Assembly: GCA_949825025.1 (NCBI GenBank) | Contig: OX463778.1 | Span: 42,696,646-42,760,645, forward strand | Length of the DNA: 64,000 bases | Direction: 5' to 3' | Origin: Siphlonurus alternatus | Taxonomy: Eukaryota > Arthropoda > Insecta > Ephemeroptera > Siphlonuridae | Made by a program: the position numbers and the translations under genes | In this document: one piece after another, positions 1 through 14,881 of the stretch | How the letters are laid out: every line of letters begins with the position of its first letter | Numbering within the stretch: the stretch's first letter is position 1 | The notes under the pieces: model-generated | Seen by the model: only the letters and a program-made list of their open reading frames with translations | Told to the model about the DNA's origin: nothing | The model's database searches: none

Positions 1-31
<31 letters not shown>
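1..31. repeat. (TC)n microsatellite
   Basis: The window opens inside an uninterrupted TC dinucleotide run, so its true length is unknown. Confidence 0.95.
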
Positions 32-34
<3 letters not shown>

Positions 35-1954
35 GGGGAATCAAGCAGCAAATAATTTATGACGTGATGCGCGGCGATGACAAAGTAATTAAGAACGATG
101 AATATAACACAAAAAGAGATTCAAACCAAAAACCACAAAAATCATTAAAAATAGATTGCAATGTAATTTTATTGTATTTAGTAACATACTATCACTAACA
201 ACAGTTGTATACACATTTATATACTGCAATCTTTTTCATCCATTACTGAAGTTTTGTTTATATGGGAAAAAAATGTAAGATTGAAAATGATTTTGATAAT
301 AAAGATATTTAAGTGCTTATTTATATTATCTAATTGTCTATTGATTCTATTGTGCATGCATTTTAAAATGCTTTAAAAACAACACCATGAAATTTTAATA
401 TAAATATTTATAATATATTTTTATAGTATATTACATTCTATAATTTATTATAATGTTTTAAGTATCGTACATAAACAGTATAAAAAAGTGTAATTAACCA
501 CTAGAATTATATGTTAGAAAAAGAAGTAAACTAATAATTTAAGCATGCATGCGCACATGCGATTATATACATATATATAATACACACACTATAACCTTGT
601 AATTGCTAATAATGACGAACTATTATCAGCAGGTGCGACCGCAAAACTCAGTTCCTTTAGAATTACGCGCTCTTGCTGACTCGTGAAAAATAAGCCCTCT
701 ATAATCTATAATAAATAGTGTGAGCGACATTCATTCAGGACTCGTCGAAAATTCTCTACGAGAGCTAACATGTTCTTAATATATAGTGCAGTTTTTCATT
801 TCATTGTCTTGGTTTGATAACAATAATAATGTTAAATTTTATAACATTAAGCACGTATTAGCATAAACAGATAATTATATTGTACCTAAAAGCAACATTA
901 TATAAATACATATTATATCTTAGGTACTGCACAATATTGAAAATATCACTATTTACTGAACAATATTTTGAAACACTGTTCAACCATCTTACTGATGCTG
1001 AAAAAAGTGTACTGTGAAGTGGATTTAATATGTACCAAATTATATCGTGCTTTGAAGGTCAAGTAACTGAATAATAATCAACTGGTATCTCCGTTAGTTG
1101 TCTATTTTCAGATCGTTCGTATGATTTTTATAAAGGTCATCAAATATAAAGATTTAAAACAACGTTGATTTTGTTTAAGATATATCAGCATGTTATCTGC
1201 GTTAGCCCATTTTTCACGTTTGAATTTAAAATCTGAAAATTGTATTAAAAAAAAAAAAATAATAATAATAATGCAGGGTTTGATGGCAAAGGAATTTTAA
1301 TTCCTGCTGACGACTTGCTAATTTTTCCTTTGCTGCACTGACGATTTTCCATTCATGCATGCTTGAATATTGGAAAACTAAATAATTATAGTGATGAGTT
1401 TTATTTATAGATAATTAAGATAAAAATAATGCATATAAAATAATTATATAATATTATACTGTTCCGTTTTTACTAACTATACATATTACAGTATACATAT
1501 CTAAAACGATAAAAAAAATCCATCAACAAACTGTGTCACAACAGTTATTTCAAATATATTTATTAGATGTTAAACTATTATTTAGTGTAATATTAATAAT
1601 AATTCAGATCATTTCTCCGTGCGGACGTAATATTTCTGATTGAGCTCCTTGGGGAGCGAAGACAGCTGTGATGAATTTTGCTTGTCTAGCGGTCTTAAAG
1701 TTTTATGTATAAATGCTAGCTGCAAAATATCATAATAATTATATCATCACGATCACGAGTCAACGGGGGCAAAAATCAAGCATCTTAATATGCGCAGAAA
1801 AAAAATCACAATTGTTAATTGTTCCAGACGTTTGCAGCAGTTTTTTTTAATATATTGTTAATTAACTTTGTTGTACAGTTTTATTAATTTTAGAACAAAT
1901 AAAATGCACCAAAATCAATAATATCATTCCCCCCCCTGTCTATTGAAAATAAAT

Positions 1955-1956
<2 letters not shown>

Positions 1957-2002
<46 letters not shown>
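1957..2002. repeat. (AT)n microsatellite
   Basis: Perfect AT dinucleotide run of about 46 bases. Confidence 0.95.
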
Positions 2003-2005
<3 letters not shown>

Positions 2006-3997
2006 TAATCTACACTTATCCAGTTATATACTCAGACTGATGTATACTTACCTTTTGAAGTGGACACAATTATAAAATAATATGATACAGATAGCTATAT
2101 ATACATATATGACGTAAGTGGTTGTCGAGTTGCTTGCAGAGTACACTGCAGCAAGCTTGGCGGGCGCTATCATCAGATGGCGGGCGGATGTCCCCATCTC
2201 TATGCTCCACTCTAACTCACTTCATCTTAATCAAGGACTAGCAGCGAGCTGCCACCAGTTCTCCCCGCCGCTATGGGTTATAGCCAGCCTCTGCTGCTGT
2301 TGGTCTCTATAAGCCTGTCATGGTAAGCCTAGCAGGCTGCAGGCAGGGTCCTGCCGCCACCAGCTCGCATATTAAATCCCCGCAGCAACGCCCCCCCCCC
2401 CCCCCCCCCAATGTCCCCAGAGCTCTATCTGACTCGCTATACGTCTGCAATGCAGCTCGCTCGTCACAAGGGACCAAGTGATACAGAGTGGCAGGCTGCA
2501 GCAGGGAAATATTATCGATAGCTATTAACTGCTTGATTCTCATTATGGATGTTGCTCTTGATCAATTGTACGAAGTAATATGGTTATTTAAAATTAATTT
2601 ATTTCAAATGTTGAAACATTTTGAAATATAATTTATAAATTTGCTGAAATTTTATACTTTTTTGAAATAATTGATCTGAAATTGGAACATTAATACAAAA
2701 CATGCAGCGCATGAGCTACGTAAACCAAAAATGAAACAGCAGAATTCAACTACATAATTCTAAATGTTGCATAATAGTTGCGTGCGCTGTACGATAATCA
2801 TGGTGGATCGTTATAAAGAGTTATTGTGCTACTTGTTTCCTTTTCATTGCCCAATCAGTTCTAAGAAGTACATGCATAGAGAATGTTTTGTTTTATTACC
2901 AGTGCGTGAATGCTGTCAAATATATTATACCCGTTATCATAATATTAGTTAAAACTATAATTAGACTGTTATTACATCAAGATTATTAAGTTTTTTTTAA
3001 TGTATTTATTGCTAGATTAATTTTTATGTGCCTTTTATAATGTTGTACACACTACTTAATCTATTTTAATTAACTTAAAGATATAAAGATAGTGTATCAA
3101 ATATATCTTCACAAGTTTATGCAATTTTATTGCAATAGAAAGAAGATTGTTAAATTGTTTTATACAATCGACAATGTAATCCATGAGTCGTCAAATTTCG
3201 TAGAAAACCATTACGTAATTACATTTTATAATTTTTGAATATTAACTTAATTTAGTTCATGATATAAATTGTACAATTAAAAATAAATAATTTTAATAAT
3301 GACACAAATTAAAAAAAAAAAAAAAAAAAAAAAAAGGATTTGGCTGCTATGATGCAAGTGAAATGCGACGACGGGGAGACTCGCATGTCGAGAGCTCTTG
3401 CTCCTGACGACATCATCGTTGTTAAAGCTTTTCTCGAGTGAAAAAAGAAAAATCAATTCTACCTTGAATAATCGGCACGAGAGCAGTAGCAACTTTTGCT
3501 TCCGCTGTCGTCGTAGTCGCGCGTTCCCGCAGAGCCTCCTCGTCTGCTCAGCGTCATGCACAACAAAGCCATGACGTTATGACCCGGAGGGAGAGAGGTA
3601 TTTGGCCCTCTTCACCTTTATTCATCATGTCTCCCACCTCTAGTACATACTTATACTGCAAAATGTTCACTCCCCGCTCATATATGCTATATAGCAGCAT
3701 CAAGCTACTCGTATTATACAACCAGAACAAACTTTTTCTCGCTCGCAGAAATTATATATACAGCTAAATTGTTTCATAAACAAAAGTGTGAATGAATATT
3801 TAAAACCCTCTAGGAATTTAAATTAACTACTAGTTAAAAAAAAAAAAAAAAAAGTGGAAATATTTTACAGGTCATTAAGTAAATATACGAGTATTATATA
3901 TTATAACAACTATAAGAAATATATATTTTAATGTACGAAATAATTTATAGAATAAAAGAGGTATATTTTAATGTTAAATTTTAGAGTAGTGTGTATT

Positions 3998-4179
<182 letters not shown>

Positions 4180-7100
4180 CGAATGTGATGGATATGTTTA
4201 TTATATAGTAAACAAATTGATTTTAAGTTTAATTATTTAAAAATAAAATTTCCAGAACGTATCAGCAAACGTAGTGTTATGCAAATAATTAGTTAATTCA
4301 ATAAAATAATAATGAAATGTATTTCAGAATAAGTAATATTACATTTCTGTTTACATTATTGCCCAAGTTCTATTAATAGTCGTACGTGGCTGTCGCGTAT
4401 TATAGGTTTTGGGGTTTGTCGGAGGCTGCTGCTGCCTTGAGACTCAGACACTTGTATGGCAGAGAGAGAGAGAGAGAGAGAGAGAGTGAGGATCTAAATG
4501 TGGGGGAACCGCCCCCTCCCTCTTCGCAGCCATATCGCAGTATAAATTATTCAATCTACGATCGATGCGGAGTACTGAGCGTGGAGCAGCAGCGGTAGGC
4601 AGAGAGAGAGAGAGAGAGAGAGAGGCAAGGCAGCACTGAGCAGAGGTAGACACATTCTTAAAACTTTTAGTTCACAGATTGAACAAGAAAAATAAACATA
4701 CTTTTTTTTTTCTTCTTCTTCTTCTTCTTTTTTTTTTTTTACTACACAATATCACCCTCCTATGCAGTGGTAACAAAAATTCAGAGGTCATAATTTCAAC
4801 TTAACCTATACATGTATCTATGTGTTTTTTCAATAATGTTTGAACTTTAAACGCGTTTTTACATTCTTGAATATTTTTTTAATTCAGGTTTTATTTACAT
4901 TTTTTGAAAGTTCTATAATAATGACAGTTCTCTCATTTTCAATTATGGAATGTAGGATTTTAGTTATTAGAAAATAATAATAATAATAATAATAAAGATG
5001 TACAGAAATGTCATAAAAAGAAGAAGAAATAAGTTTTCAAGTAAAATAATTTTTCGGTGATTTCAACCTGTTCAAAAAAATTGTAGCTGCTTTTAATATT
5101 TTAATTTGAGTTGGTAAGATGATGCAACATAATATATTTATATACTTATATAGTTATGTTAAAATGGATATGTTTAATAACTTACATAATTAATTGGGAT
5201 TGTCTGAATATTTTTGTGAATGCTAATCATGCATATTGTATGTAATTCAAGTGCATGCTGACAATAATAGGTTTTGATGAAATTGAAATTATTATTACGT
5301 GAATTTATTTTCATGAAATTATTATATGAAAATGTAATATTGAAAAAAACTACTATACATACAGTTTCTGCAGGTGAAAAGTATAATAATATGATTATAC
5401 TGATTATTAAATTTCTTACTATATATACATGGTTTTGAAAGGCAATTTTGAAAACAATATTTTTAAATGCATGTTATATGATGTAATACAATATATAATA
5501 TTATATATTAATATATTATATTATATAATTATATATAATTACACATTATTTTTTGTACGGTGATTTAAAATGCATATTTTTATACTTTTAAGTACATTGT
5601 AATGTTAGAGCTTTAACTAATAGGGGGAAAATATGTTAAGTAAAAAACGTGATATTGAACTGAACGTGCCTAAGTAACGAGGAAAAAAAATAGAAACATT
5701 ATGATGGTGTTTTGTTCTCGTGAGTGAAATGTGAGCCGGCGTATAGTAGGAGGAGACTCATCACAACAAGTGTTCCTGATTGTAATAGAGCAGCAACAGC
5801 AGATGCAAAATGCTTCTGACAGTTATAAATATATTTAACATCATCCATGCATAACAACAGTGGAAGGAGACAATTCTCATACACGTACATATAATAATAT
5901 ATATATTATTTTTTGTTGCTTCTATTATATTTGTAATGACATTTATAGAACTTCTGTCAGTAGCAGCAGTGAGGATTACAACAAAAACAGAGCTCTATAT
6001 AGCTTGCGCCCTTTTATTGTATGTATAATATTATATATATTGTACACAATAAAACATGACGACAACCAACTATACTGAGTTAACAACAAACATCTTTCGT
6101 CTTATTGTTTTGTACCTGCCTACCTGGTTGGATTGTTCTATTTTTACCCTCTACCATCAGCAGTGGTGGTGGAGGGATGGAAAGAGGTAGGTGGGTAGGT
6201 ACCTCACAGCACAAAGGTTTGGTGCCGCGCCAATTGTGCCGGGGTCGAGCTGTTGTGGCGAGTGTGCCGTTCGCTGTCTGTGGTGGTTCTCTGCTTGCCT
6301 GCCAGCCTACCGTCTGCAGCAGCCTAGCTGGGTGTACGTGAGAGTGTGTGTGTGTTGCCTGCCAGCCTGCCCCACAAACAATACAGCAGCAGCCGCGCAC
6401 CAGAGTTGACGACGAATCGATAGGCTAGCTGCAAATATCACGTCGATGTGGTGTTTGATCAATTAAATCTGTCTGCAATATCAATAACAAATCAAATTTT
6501 AAAAAAAATATTCAAAATTTGGTATATAGTGTAAATTAAAAATGATTTGTATATATAATAAATACATCAATACTTATATTGTTTAATAATTTCTGTTATT
6601 GTACTTATAAAATTAATTATAATTATTTCATATGTAATTGACTTTTTTTTATACACGGATATCTTACAAAATTATATTTAAAGTTCCAGAATTTAATGAC
6701 CCATTTTTTTTTTTTTTTTTTAATAATCAAATTGTAAGTTACTTAATAAGAAATTATTTCAAAAAATATAATACAAAAATTAAGTTATGAAGATATAAAC
6801 TTAATAAAATAATTTTATTAAACTAGTGGCAATTTAAATGCTGCTAAAATGGTAGACATTTTCTAAATATCCCCTGTAAGTTCTGCAACTGTTCGAGCTT
6901 GTGTGCACAGCAAATTGCCTACATGTGTTTCCTGCAGGGGTGAAGATAGCGCTCATCTCACGCTACATGATCATCATCTCGGGAATATACTACACTACCT
7001 AGCTACAGTTATGTTCAGCAACGAAATGGACATGTATCACGTATATTATTATTAAAGTACTGCAGAGAAAATTATTACGTCTATATTTAAAAATTTTATG

Positions 7101-10100
7101 ATGCAGAACATATTCTCTCTCTCTATATTTTCTCTGTCTCGTCATCAAATAATGTCTCCAATTTTATTCTTCACTTCCTCGCAGCATTCTCCGAACGGAA
7201 TTCATTATTTGCGTTTCTTTCACTGACGTGAGTGAAGGTTGGCTGGCTGGCTGCTGACTGGTAGCAACGGATGACGTAAGCGGGGGGGTTGGTTGTTCCT
7301 CGTCGCTTCAGGTGGAGGAAGGGATGCGAGGGGACCGACGTTTCCTGCGGCCAATGTGATGCAGCAGCACTAACACTGGCAGCACGGACGAGGAGGGTTC
7401 GGCTGGAAAAACGCGTCTGCTGTCCCGAGAGAGTCAATTCGGTATGGTGGTAGTAGCGGCGGCGGCGGCAGCGCGGCTGCTGACGTCAGAGCACGTAAAA
7501 TACGGTGACAGCTGCGGGATATCTGCCCAATCCTCCTCGTGGCAGGACTAATCTCGCTCCTACTATCAGCCTTTGCTTGCTGGAGATGGTCAGTAGGACG
7601 ATAAACAAAAATCTTTACTTGATTCTACTCCTCCCTCTTCGTTTCTCCTCGATCAGGTATAACTTATTCAATATTAATTATTGGTGAGCTAACTTGAATA
7701 AATAGGTATAAAAATTTCATATTTTGTTTCATTGATATATATTAATTTATAAATACTTAAATTATTAATGTATTATTTCAATCATCTTAACATTTTTTTT
7801 TTTAAAATATTATTAAAACAAACCATATTCTACAAGTAACGAGTTCTTTATATGTAAAAGAGTTAAGAATATAAAGAGAAGAGAAAAGACTCACATTAAA
7901 AAAGTGGGCTTGGAATAAAAAAAAAAGGAAGTATGAGGTTGAGACAATTAAGAGAACTAGGGTCGTGAAAAAGCACTGGTAATGTCTACGCACTACCCTT
8001 GACATCTGCTTCACTCTGCAGCGTCGTAACTCATTTTCATGCACGTTTTATTCTGGAATAAGCTATAATACCATGCTAATATTTTAAAATAACCCTTCAA
8101 ACAATTTTAAAATATTAACTCTTTTAGTGATCTTTTGTTTTATTTGCTATGCGTGTTTGAAAGTTGTTCTAATTGTACAAACAGATGACAGACGGGGGGA
8201 TGTTAGTATAAAGTATAACTTACTGTTGGAAAAGTCACGCCAACAAACAGCCAGCTCAAGTTGTTAAACTCTTCTGCCATAAGAAGTATTATACTTGTGT
8301 AAGATAAATGAATTCTCATCATATTTTTATACTGTTCCACTTAATACATTCGACCTAGTTTGACAAACAGCTGGAAATTTATATATAAGTGTGTATTATA
8401 TATTTTTACGGGCAATGACTGCTTGGTCCTTAGACCCGAAGTCAATACATCAATCAATTCAATTCAAAAAGTGTGTATTATATTTTAACATTATATAGCT
8501 ATAATTTTTGCTATATGGTAGAAGTATCTACATGAAACGTTAGAAATCAATGCTTTTATTATTCACTATATCACAATTAACGTCGACATTTGTATTAATA
8601 TGACAATATTTATTATTTTATTAACTTTAGATTTTGACTCCCATAGTAATTTGTATTTTTAATGAATAAATTTAATTTTAACTTGAATGTTTTGAATGAG
8701 AACTATATAATATATTATATACGAAAAATTATGTTTGAAATTATGAAACTATTGACCTATTAATACTTACATATATTTACTACTGTATAAAAGACACTTT
8801 TTTTAAAATAAAATATTTGTTATAACACCATGTGACATATTTAAACAGAAAATGTTTAAACTGATTTTTTTTTTCTGTTCCCTTCCTCTTTGATGAAATT
8901 GACATGTGAAATTGTGTAATGCTGGCTCAGTTTGGTGTGAACACGCTCCTCGCTCTCTGGTGCTCCGCCCCGGCAGCAGAGCAAACAAGCCTCCAGCACG
9001 ACGAGCTAGGGTATACGAGAAGAGTCGGGCTGGCCTGCTCTCGTCGCCGCCACTATTTGTCACGAGGCAAGCGAGCGCTCGTGCAAAAACATTATTGCAT
9101 TTCACGTAATGCTCTTATGACAAATTTAAGTACAGGAACTAAGAACTTTTTTTTTAATCCCACTTCTCTCTCAAAACAAGTTTGTAAGAGAAATAAGTTT
9201 AAATAAAACAAGTTTATTTTATAAATAAATAACTTGATATTATTTTTCAATATTCTGATTTTCTGGTAAAACATTTTTTTAAGAGGGATTGAAAAAAAAT
9301 GCAGTTACATATAATAAATAATTAAGATATACGCATAATACCTTGATGGTTTCCAATCAATATTTACATTAAATTTAATCATTCATAAATATTGAAAGTA
9401 AATTGAATTATTAATAATATAATTCATGTATAATTTCTATACAATTAATTAGAACCCTTTGATTTTTTTACGATATTAATATTAATTAAATAATTTTTAT
9501 TAGAACGTGTCATAATAAAGGTTATAGAATTGTATCTAGTGCTATTGCTACGCTGTTCGGCGCGGCGTGTCACGGAGCGCGTGTGTATAAGGTGGCGTAG
9601 CAAACGGTGACGGTACTGACGGTCGTGGCATATCGGGCCAGCAGACCACTCTACACGGGTCGAAGCCCGCGTCGCGGTGAACTGGCGCATCTCGCTGCTA
9701 CTATGCTGCAGTGAGCTCGCCCTCAAGCTTCCTTCCTGCTTTACTACTATATATATATAGTCCGCTTGCCTTGTGCTCGCGTGGTGGAGACGCGCGCGCC
9801 GGCACGACAGCATGCTTTCTCTCTCTCTCTCTTCCACATATCACTGCTTAAATATTCATTGCCCTCATATATTATGCCGCACTAAAATGTCAACAAACAG
9901 AAGTTTTTTTTTTATTTTTTTTTATTCATTAAAAAAATCTAGTTAGCATTTTTTACAATATCATATATCATAGAACATAGTGAAGAGCAAATATTTATGT
10001 TGCATATATTATGCATAAAAAAGACTGTGATATAATCATATTGAAAGCATTTGTTAATGCAAATAAGAAACACAAATTGTGTTTATTAAATTACATTAAT

Positions 10101-10319
10101 AAAATTAAACTTTACATTCCAGTTAATGAAAGCTAATTATGATTTTTTTTTTTTTTTTCCAGTTTTACAATCGTAAATAATACTTCACATATAATACTGC
10201 ATGTCACCAGTTGAAAACCGTTTTCTCAGAGCATAGTAAGCATCAAGCAGTATCGGTGTTTTATATATCAGACTCCACGTGCGGCTAGCTACGCTGGTGG
10301 GGGGAGGTTGATGTGTTTG

Positions 10320-10450
10320 ACCGGCAATGGGCAGGCGCCACTGCTGCTACTGGCGCCACTGCGGTTACGGCCTTGGCTGGGGATCGAACTAAAACCCGCT
10401 TGTGCCTGGCCGTGCCACGCCGCGCTGCGCCATCAGCACTGAGCGTGGTA
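10320..10450 (-). mobile_element. tRNA-derived SINE or tRNA-like pseudogene
   Basis: On the minus strand an A-box-like motif (TGGCGCAGCGCGG, complement of 10420-10432) is followed about 40 bases later by a B-box-like motif (TAGTTCGATCCCC, complement of 10379-10391). This is the order and spacing of an RNA polymerase III tRNA promoter. The segment after the B box (10325-10378) is not tRNA-like and contains two copies of TGGCGCCACTGC, which suggests a SINE body. No clean cloverleaf acceptor stem was seen, so a functional tRNA is unlikely. Ends and target duplications were not resolved. Confidence 0.5.
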
Positions 10451-10989
10451 ATTAAGCTCCTCACGGCAATGAGCTCTCTCTCTCACTAGGATGTATGCTC
10501 TGACCCGTCTCTCATCCCAGCAAGCAGCACTAGTGTTGCACGTGCGCTATTGGCACCATCGTCGTCATCACCGCAGCAACTATAGCGCATAGAAACAAAG
10601 AAACAGCACTACTACTTCTTGCTGCTTGTTATAACAGCAATGAAAGCCTTTAATTATAACAGCATAAAAAAAACTGTTTGTATTATATATATAAGTTATA
10701 AACTCCAGAGGCAATATTGTAGTCTAATAAGTCTAGTTCTATCTTTCTTTCCAAGTCATTAGTATATTGACGTGCTCAACATTGTACCCTTTCTTTTTTC
10801 CAACCACAGCGTGAAATAAATATGTTTATAACAATTTCAAAGACAAATTTATCAAATCAATCAATATTCTTTTTGTGATGACAGGGAATTAAGTGAGAAT
10901 GACAAGAAAAAAAATATATATTAAAAAGTTGTGCCGTGTAAAAAAATATTATATTAGATAAAAACTTTTGTTGAAAAGTTGGATATTGC

Positions 10990-11220
<231 letters not shown>

Positions 11221-12195
11221 GAAGGGGGAATGATTGATGGCATACAATAGATGGATAAAGCATGTGGGCATAATGCCAGTAGATGCGAGTTTGTACTTAT
11301 TTGTTCGTGATCAAAACGCTCGGATATAATAGACAAAGACAATAAAATCATGCTTAAAATTGAAGAGTTCAATTTTTTAACTAACTTGTTAGGTCCGTTC
11401 ATTGTAAGACAAATACTGTGAGCAATGGTACGATTTTTTTTTAAGCCCAAGTGAGTAACAGAGCTTTAATCTGACCAATCTTGCATTCATGTCATCATTT
11501 TTTTAAAAAATGCAGCCTCTCTTGCATAAAATAAATATCTTAAGAAATTTCACTATACCTTATTTTTCCATTATAGAGAAATTTATATTGACCAATTTTT
11601 TATAAAACTGAAACTGTTTTCTAATAAATTTTTTTTTTTTATAATATATTTATATTTTATAATATACAGTAGTTTCTAAAATTCCATGTTTTATTCATTA
11701 AATTTGTAGCATAGGCTTATATTTTTTCTTTACTTAAATTTATTCTACGAACAAACAGCTTTATCATTTTCAATACTTTTTAATTAACTATTATAATAAA
11801 ATCAAATTAAGGAAACTTATTTAATGCTCATTTTGCTGCAGCTTATCTCTCTCACTGGTTTGCAAGCTTTTGCACGTTGAGTATATGAGAGCGTTTATTA
11901 GTCGGTTTCCTCATGTACTCCCCTCAAAACACTTCTCATCAAATTAGGTTTCTTCGTAGCTGAGTGAGTGATGAGATCTTGACTGTAGAGTTAGTTAGCA
12001 AGTCTCCAAGCCACGTGTTCATGCATAAACAGCAGCCGCATGCAGAGGGTAAAAAAAAGAAGGAATATTCAACAATTTTTATAAACCAAAATGTCTGCTA
12101 TGTAGTTCCATTTTCTTCAATTTTGAAGATTTGCTCAACCAAAACTTCACTGAATACGCATAGTTTTGATCTAGCAACTACATATCATAAGTGTG

Positions 12196-12611
12196 TACCT
12201 TTGTAAAAAGAAATTATACTTATTATAAGTAAAATTCCTATGTTGAATTTGAGTAATAAAGTATACTTAATTACACAATAAATTACACTAGTTTTACTAT
12301 ATTATAATAAGTTATATTAAAGCATAGAATTATTATATTTCTAAAAATATCATTTTTCAAATGTAAAAAAATACAATAATAATAAGCTATACATTGACCC
12401 TCTAACACACTGAACCCCATATGATTGCCACAAAACGATTTTAAGAGGTATAATATTTTTATACCTATTATTTAATTATAATAAAATAAAACTAGTATAA
12501 TTTATTGTGTAATTAAGTATATTTTATAATACTGAATTACTCAAATTCAACATAGGAATTATACTTGTATTACCTTAATTGTGATAAGTATAATTTCTTT
12601 TTACTAGGGTA
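12196..12611. mobile_element. Foldback MITE with TA target duplication
   Basis: The two ends are long inverted repeats. The left end reads TA then CCTTTGTAAAAAGAAATTAT. The right end, reverse-complemented, reads TA then CCCTAGTAAAAAGAAATTAT. Further inside, ATTCCTATGTTGAATTTGAG and AATTTATTGTGTAATTAAGT also recur in inverted form. Each end abuts a TA dinucleotide, which is the target site of Tc1/mariner-type transposases. There is no coding capacity, so it is a non-autonomous element about 416 bases long. The superfamily assignment is inference. Confidence 0.75.
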
Positions 12612-12663
12612 ACATTGCGGTATAATAATTTATGTACGTCTCTGTTACGTTGCAATTCTCTTC

Positions 12664-12974
12664 AATGGACAACCTGCATGAATTTTTTGTTGCATATTTG
12701 GATAGAGGACCTCAAGTTGTGTATTGACAATTTTTTTCCATTTTTTTTAACCCTCTTAAAATCATGTTGCAAAACTTTGTGACGTCATAGTCATGAAAAT
12801 ATTTAACACGCAAGCATAAGGAAACACATTGCATGACTATGACGCCACAGCATCTTTGCTCTCGATTTTGAGCGTTATAGAGGGTTAAAAAAATTTTGAA
12901 GAAAATTGCTAGTACATAACTCTTGTTGCTCTATAAATATGCAATAAAAAAGATTTCATGCAGGTTGTCCATTA
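12664..12974. mobile_element. Foldback MITE with central TGACGTCA
   Basis: The terminal inverted repeat is AATGGACAACCTGCATGAA at both ends, followed inward by matching TGCATATTT and AACCCTCT/AGAGGGTT blocks. Near the centre lie TGACGTCATAGTCATG and, inverted, CATGACTATGACGCCA. The element has no coding capacity. Its termini begin AATGGA, like those of the elements at 33-34, 44 and 46.5 kb. The target duplication is unclear. Confidence 0.75.
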
Positions 12975-14881
12975 TATAACATGAAATAAAATAAATTGTC
13001 ATCATTATTAATATAATTAAGAATAGAAATATAATAGAAAACAATATTTTTTTCCATTGCTTTTTAAATAAATATTGCTTTTTGTGGTATTTTATTTATT
13101 ATTTTAAAATAACATTATAAAAATTAAAATTATAAAAATATTATTACTAAATGTATAATATTTAAATAACTATTTTTAAAAGTTGGTATCAACACAATTA
13201 ATTTGCATTAGCTGGCACTAGTGCCCAATTGTAATCATTGTTAAATTTAGAATTCGCATCTTCGGTTGAGAGGTCCACAAAAAAAGAATGGTGCATTAAT
13301 TGCGTTTTACTGACAGAGACCATGTGTCTGCGGTTGTTTTATAACCATCTGTTGGACTTTGCACATGTTTCAAAATTATTTTATAATGAAAACCTTTTTA
13401 CTTGTGGTTAGAAAATATGAAATGCAGATATTATAGGTGATTTCCTTCGTCTTACTGTTATATAGTTACCGAACTTTGCTATATTTAATTTTATACATTT
13501 ATTATTATAGGAAGGGGTAAACATATTAAGAAAAATTGTTGGTATGTTCAGAAAAGCTATATATTACAATGTAAAACATGTACGAGTATTTTTAAAATCA
13601 ATATTTTATAATTTTACGAGATACGTTTTCTATCTTCATTCATGCATAGACCTCTATATAAATAGAAAAAAAAAATTATATATATTCAGCAGCATTCCAA
13701 GTTGTAATAAAAACAAATAGGACGACGCTTGAAATTAATTTCTTCTGCATTGCAGTAGTATCAGTTTTATAGCGCTCTTCTGTTATATCTATATCTCTAT
13801 TTATAACGTGAATATGAATCTGCACGAATAACTAAAGTTCATGATACTAATTCATACTCGATTGTAAAACTCGCCACTATAATCGTGAATATTATGCAGA
13901 TTTTAAATTTGAGTCTAATTAATTTTTGAAAATTTAGAATATACTAAATTTATTAAACAATGATAAACATTCATTCATGAATATTAAAATTAAAACAATG
14001 TTGAAGAGTTGAAGTGGTAGATAAAGTTGAACGATTACAAATGCTGAAAAATGAAAAAGCTCCACAAAATTAATTATTTTATTCAGTTATTTCAGTCAAA
14101 AGAAACAATGTAAGGAATGCATAGAAGTGCTGTAGAAAGGTTGGTTAATTTATGAGCAGGCAATCAAGCGTAAATGACACATGTTGGGAAGAGCATGAAG
14201 TTTGGTACTTGTTAAAGAGTTTCGAGGGAGAGTGGGGGCGATCAATTGTTGATAGGCCAGCGAGGACACCCGCAGTACCACGATGGCGGTGGTGCACAGC
14301 TAAGCGCCGCGATGAATAAGTCATCCGAGAGATGGCGCAAGGTGCGAGGGGGGAGGGAGGAGGTGGGCTGATGAAGGTTTTATTGCTCTGCGGCTAGGCA
14401 GAAGGGCAAGGGTCAGTGGCGGGATGAAAACTCGACGAGGAGAAATGTTGACTGTAAGAACTCGGTACGTACGGTACAAAAAAAAGGACATACAATTTAT
14501 AAGTCAGAGTTCTTGTAACACGATAGAAATAATTACAAAAAAGATGCATTTGTTCCTTTTTCATATTTTATACTACCTATAATATAGAAAGTATAAGTAT
14601 ATTTATATATTATATAAAAGGAAGTTTCATTTCCTCAAGATCCATTAATTTTGTAAGCTGAAATTGACATTTTTCGATCAATGTAATATACTAGAGCAAA
14701 TTTGTGTTATAATTGCAAAGTAAGAAATAAAGTGGTACCATCAAAAACCTATATAAAAAAAAAGGGTTTATAACAAAGAAAATGAAGTTTTATTACTTTC
14801 TTATTGATTTTAGTCATTAAAGAAAGACATATTTTCTCCTCGATTTTCTCAAGAGTTCTAAACGCGTGTTTGGTGTTGCAG

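Noticed and set aside
9445..9837. 130-residue minus-strand frame
   Set aside because: No recognisable motif; it crosses a GC island and an AT-rich part with clearly non-coding composition.
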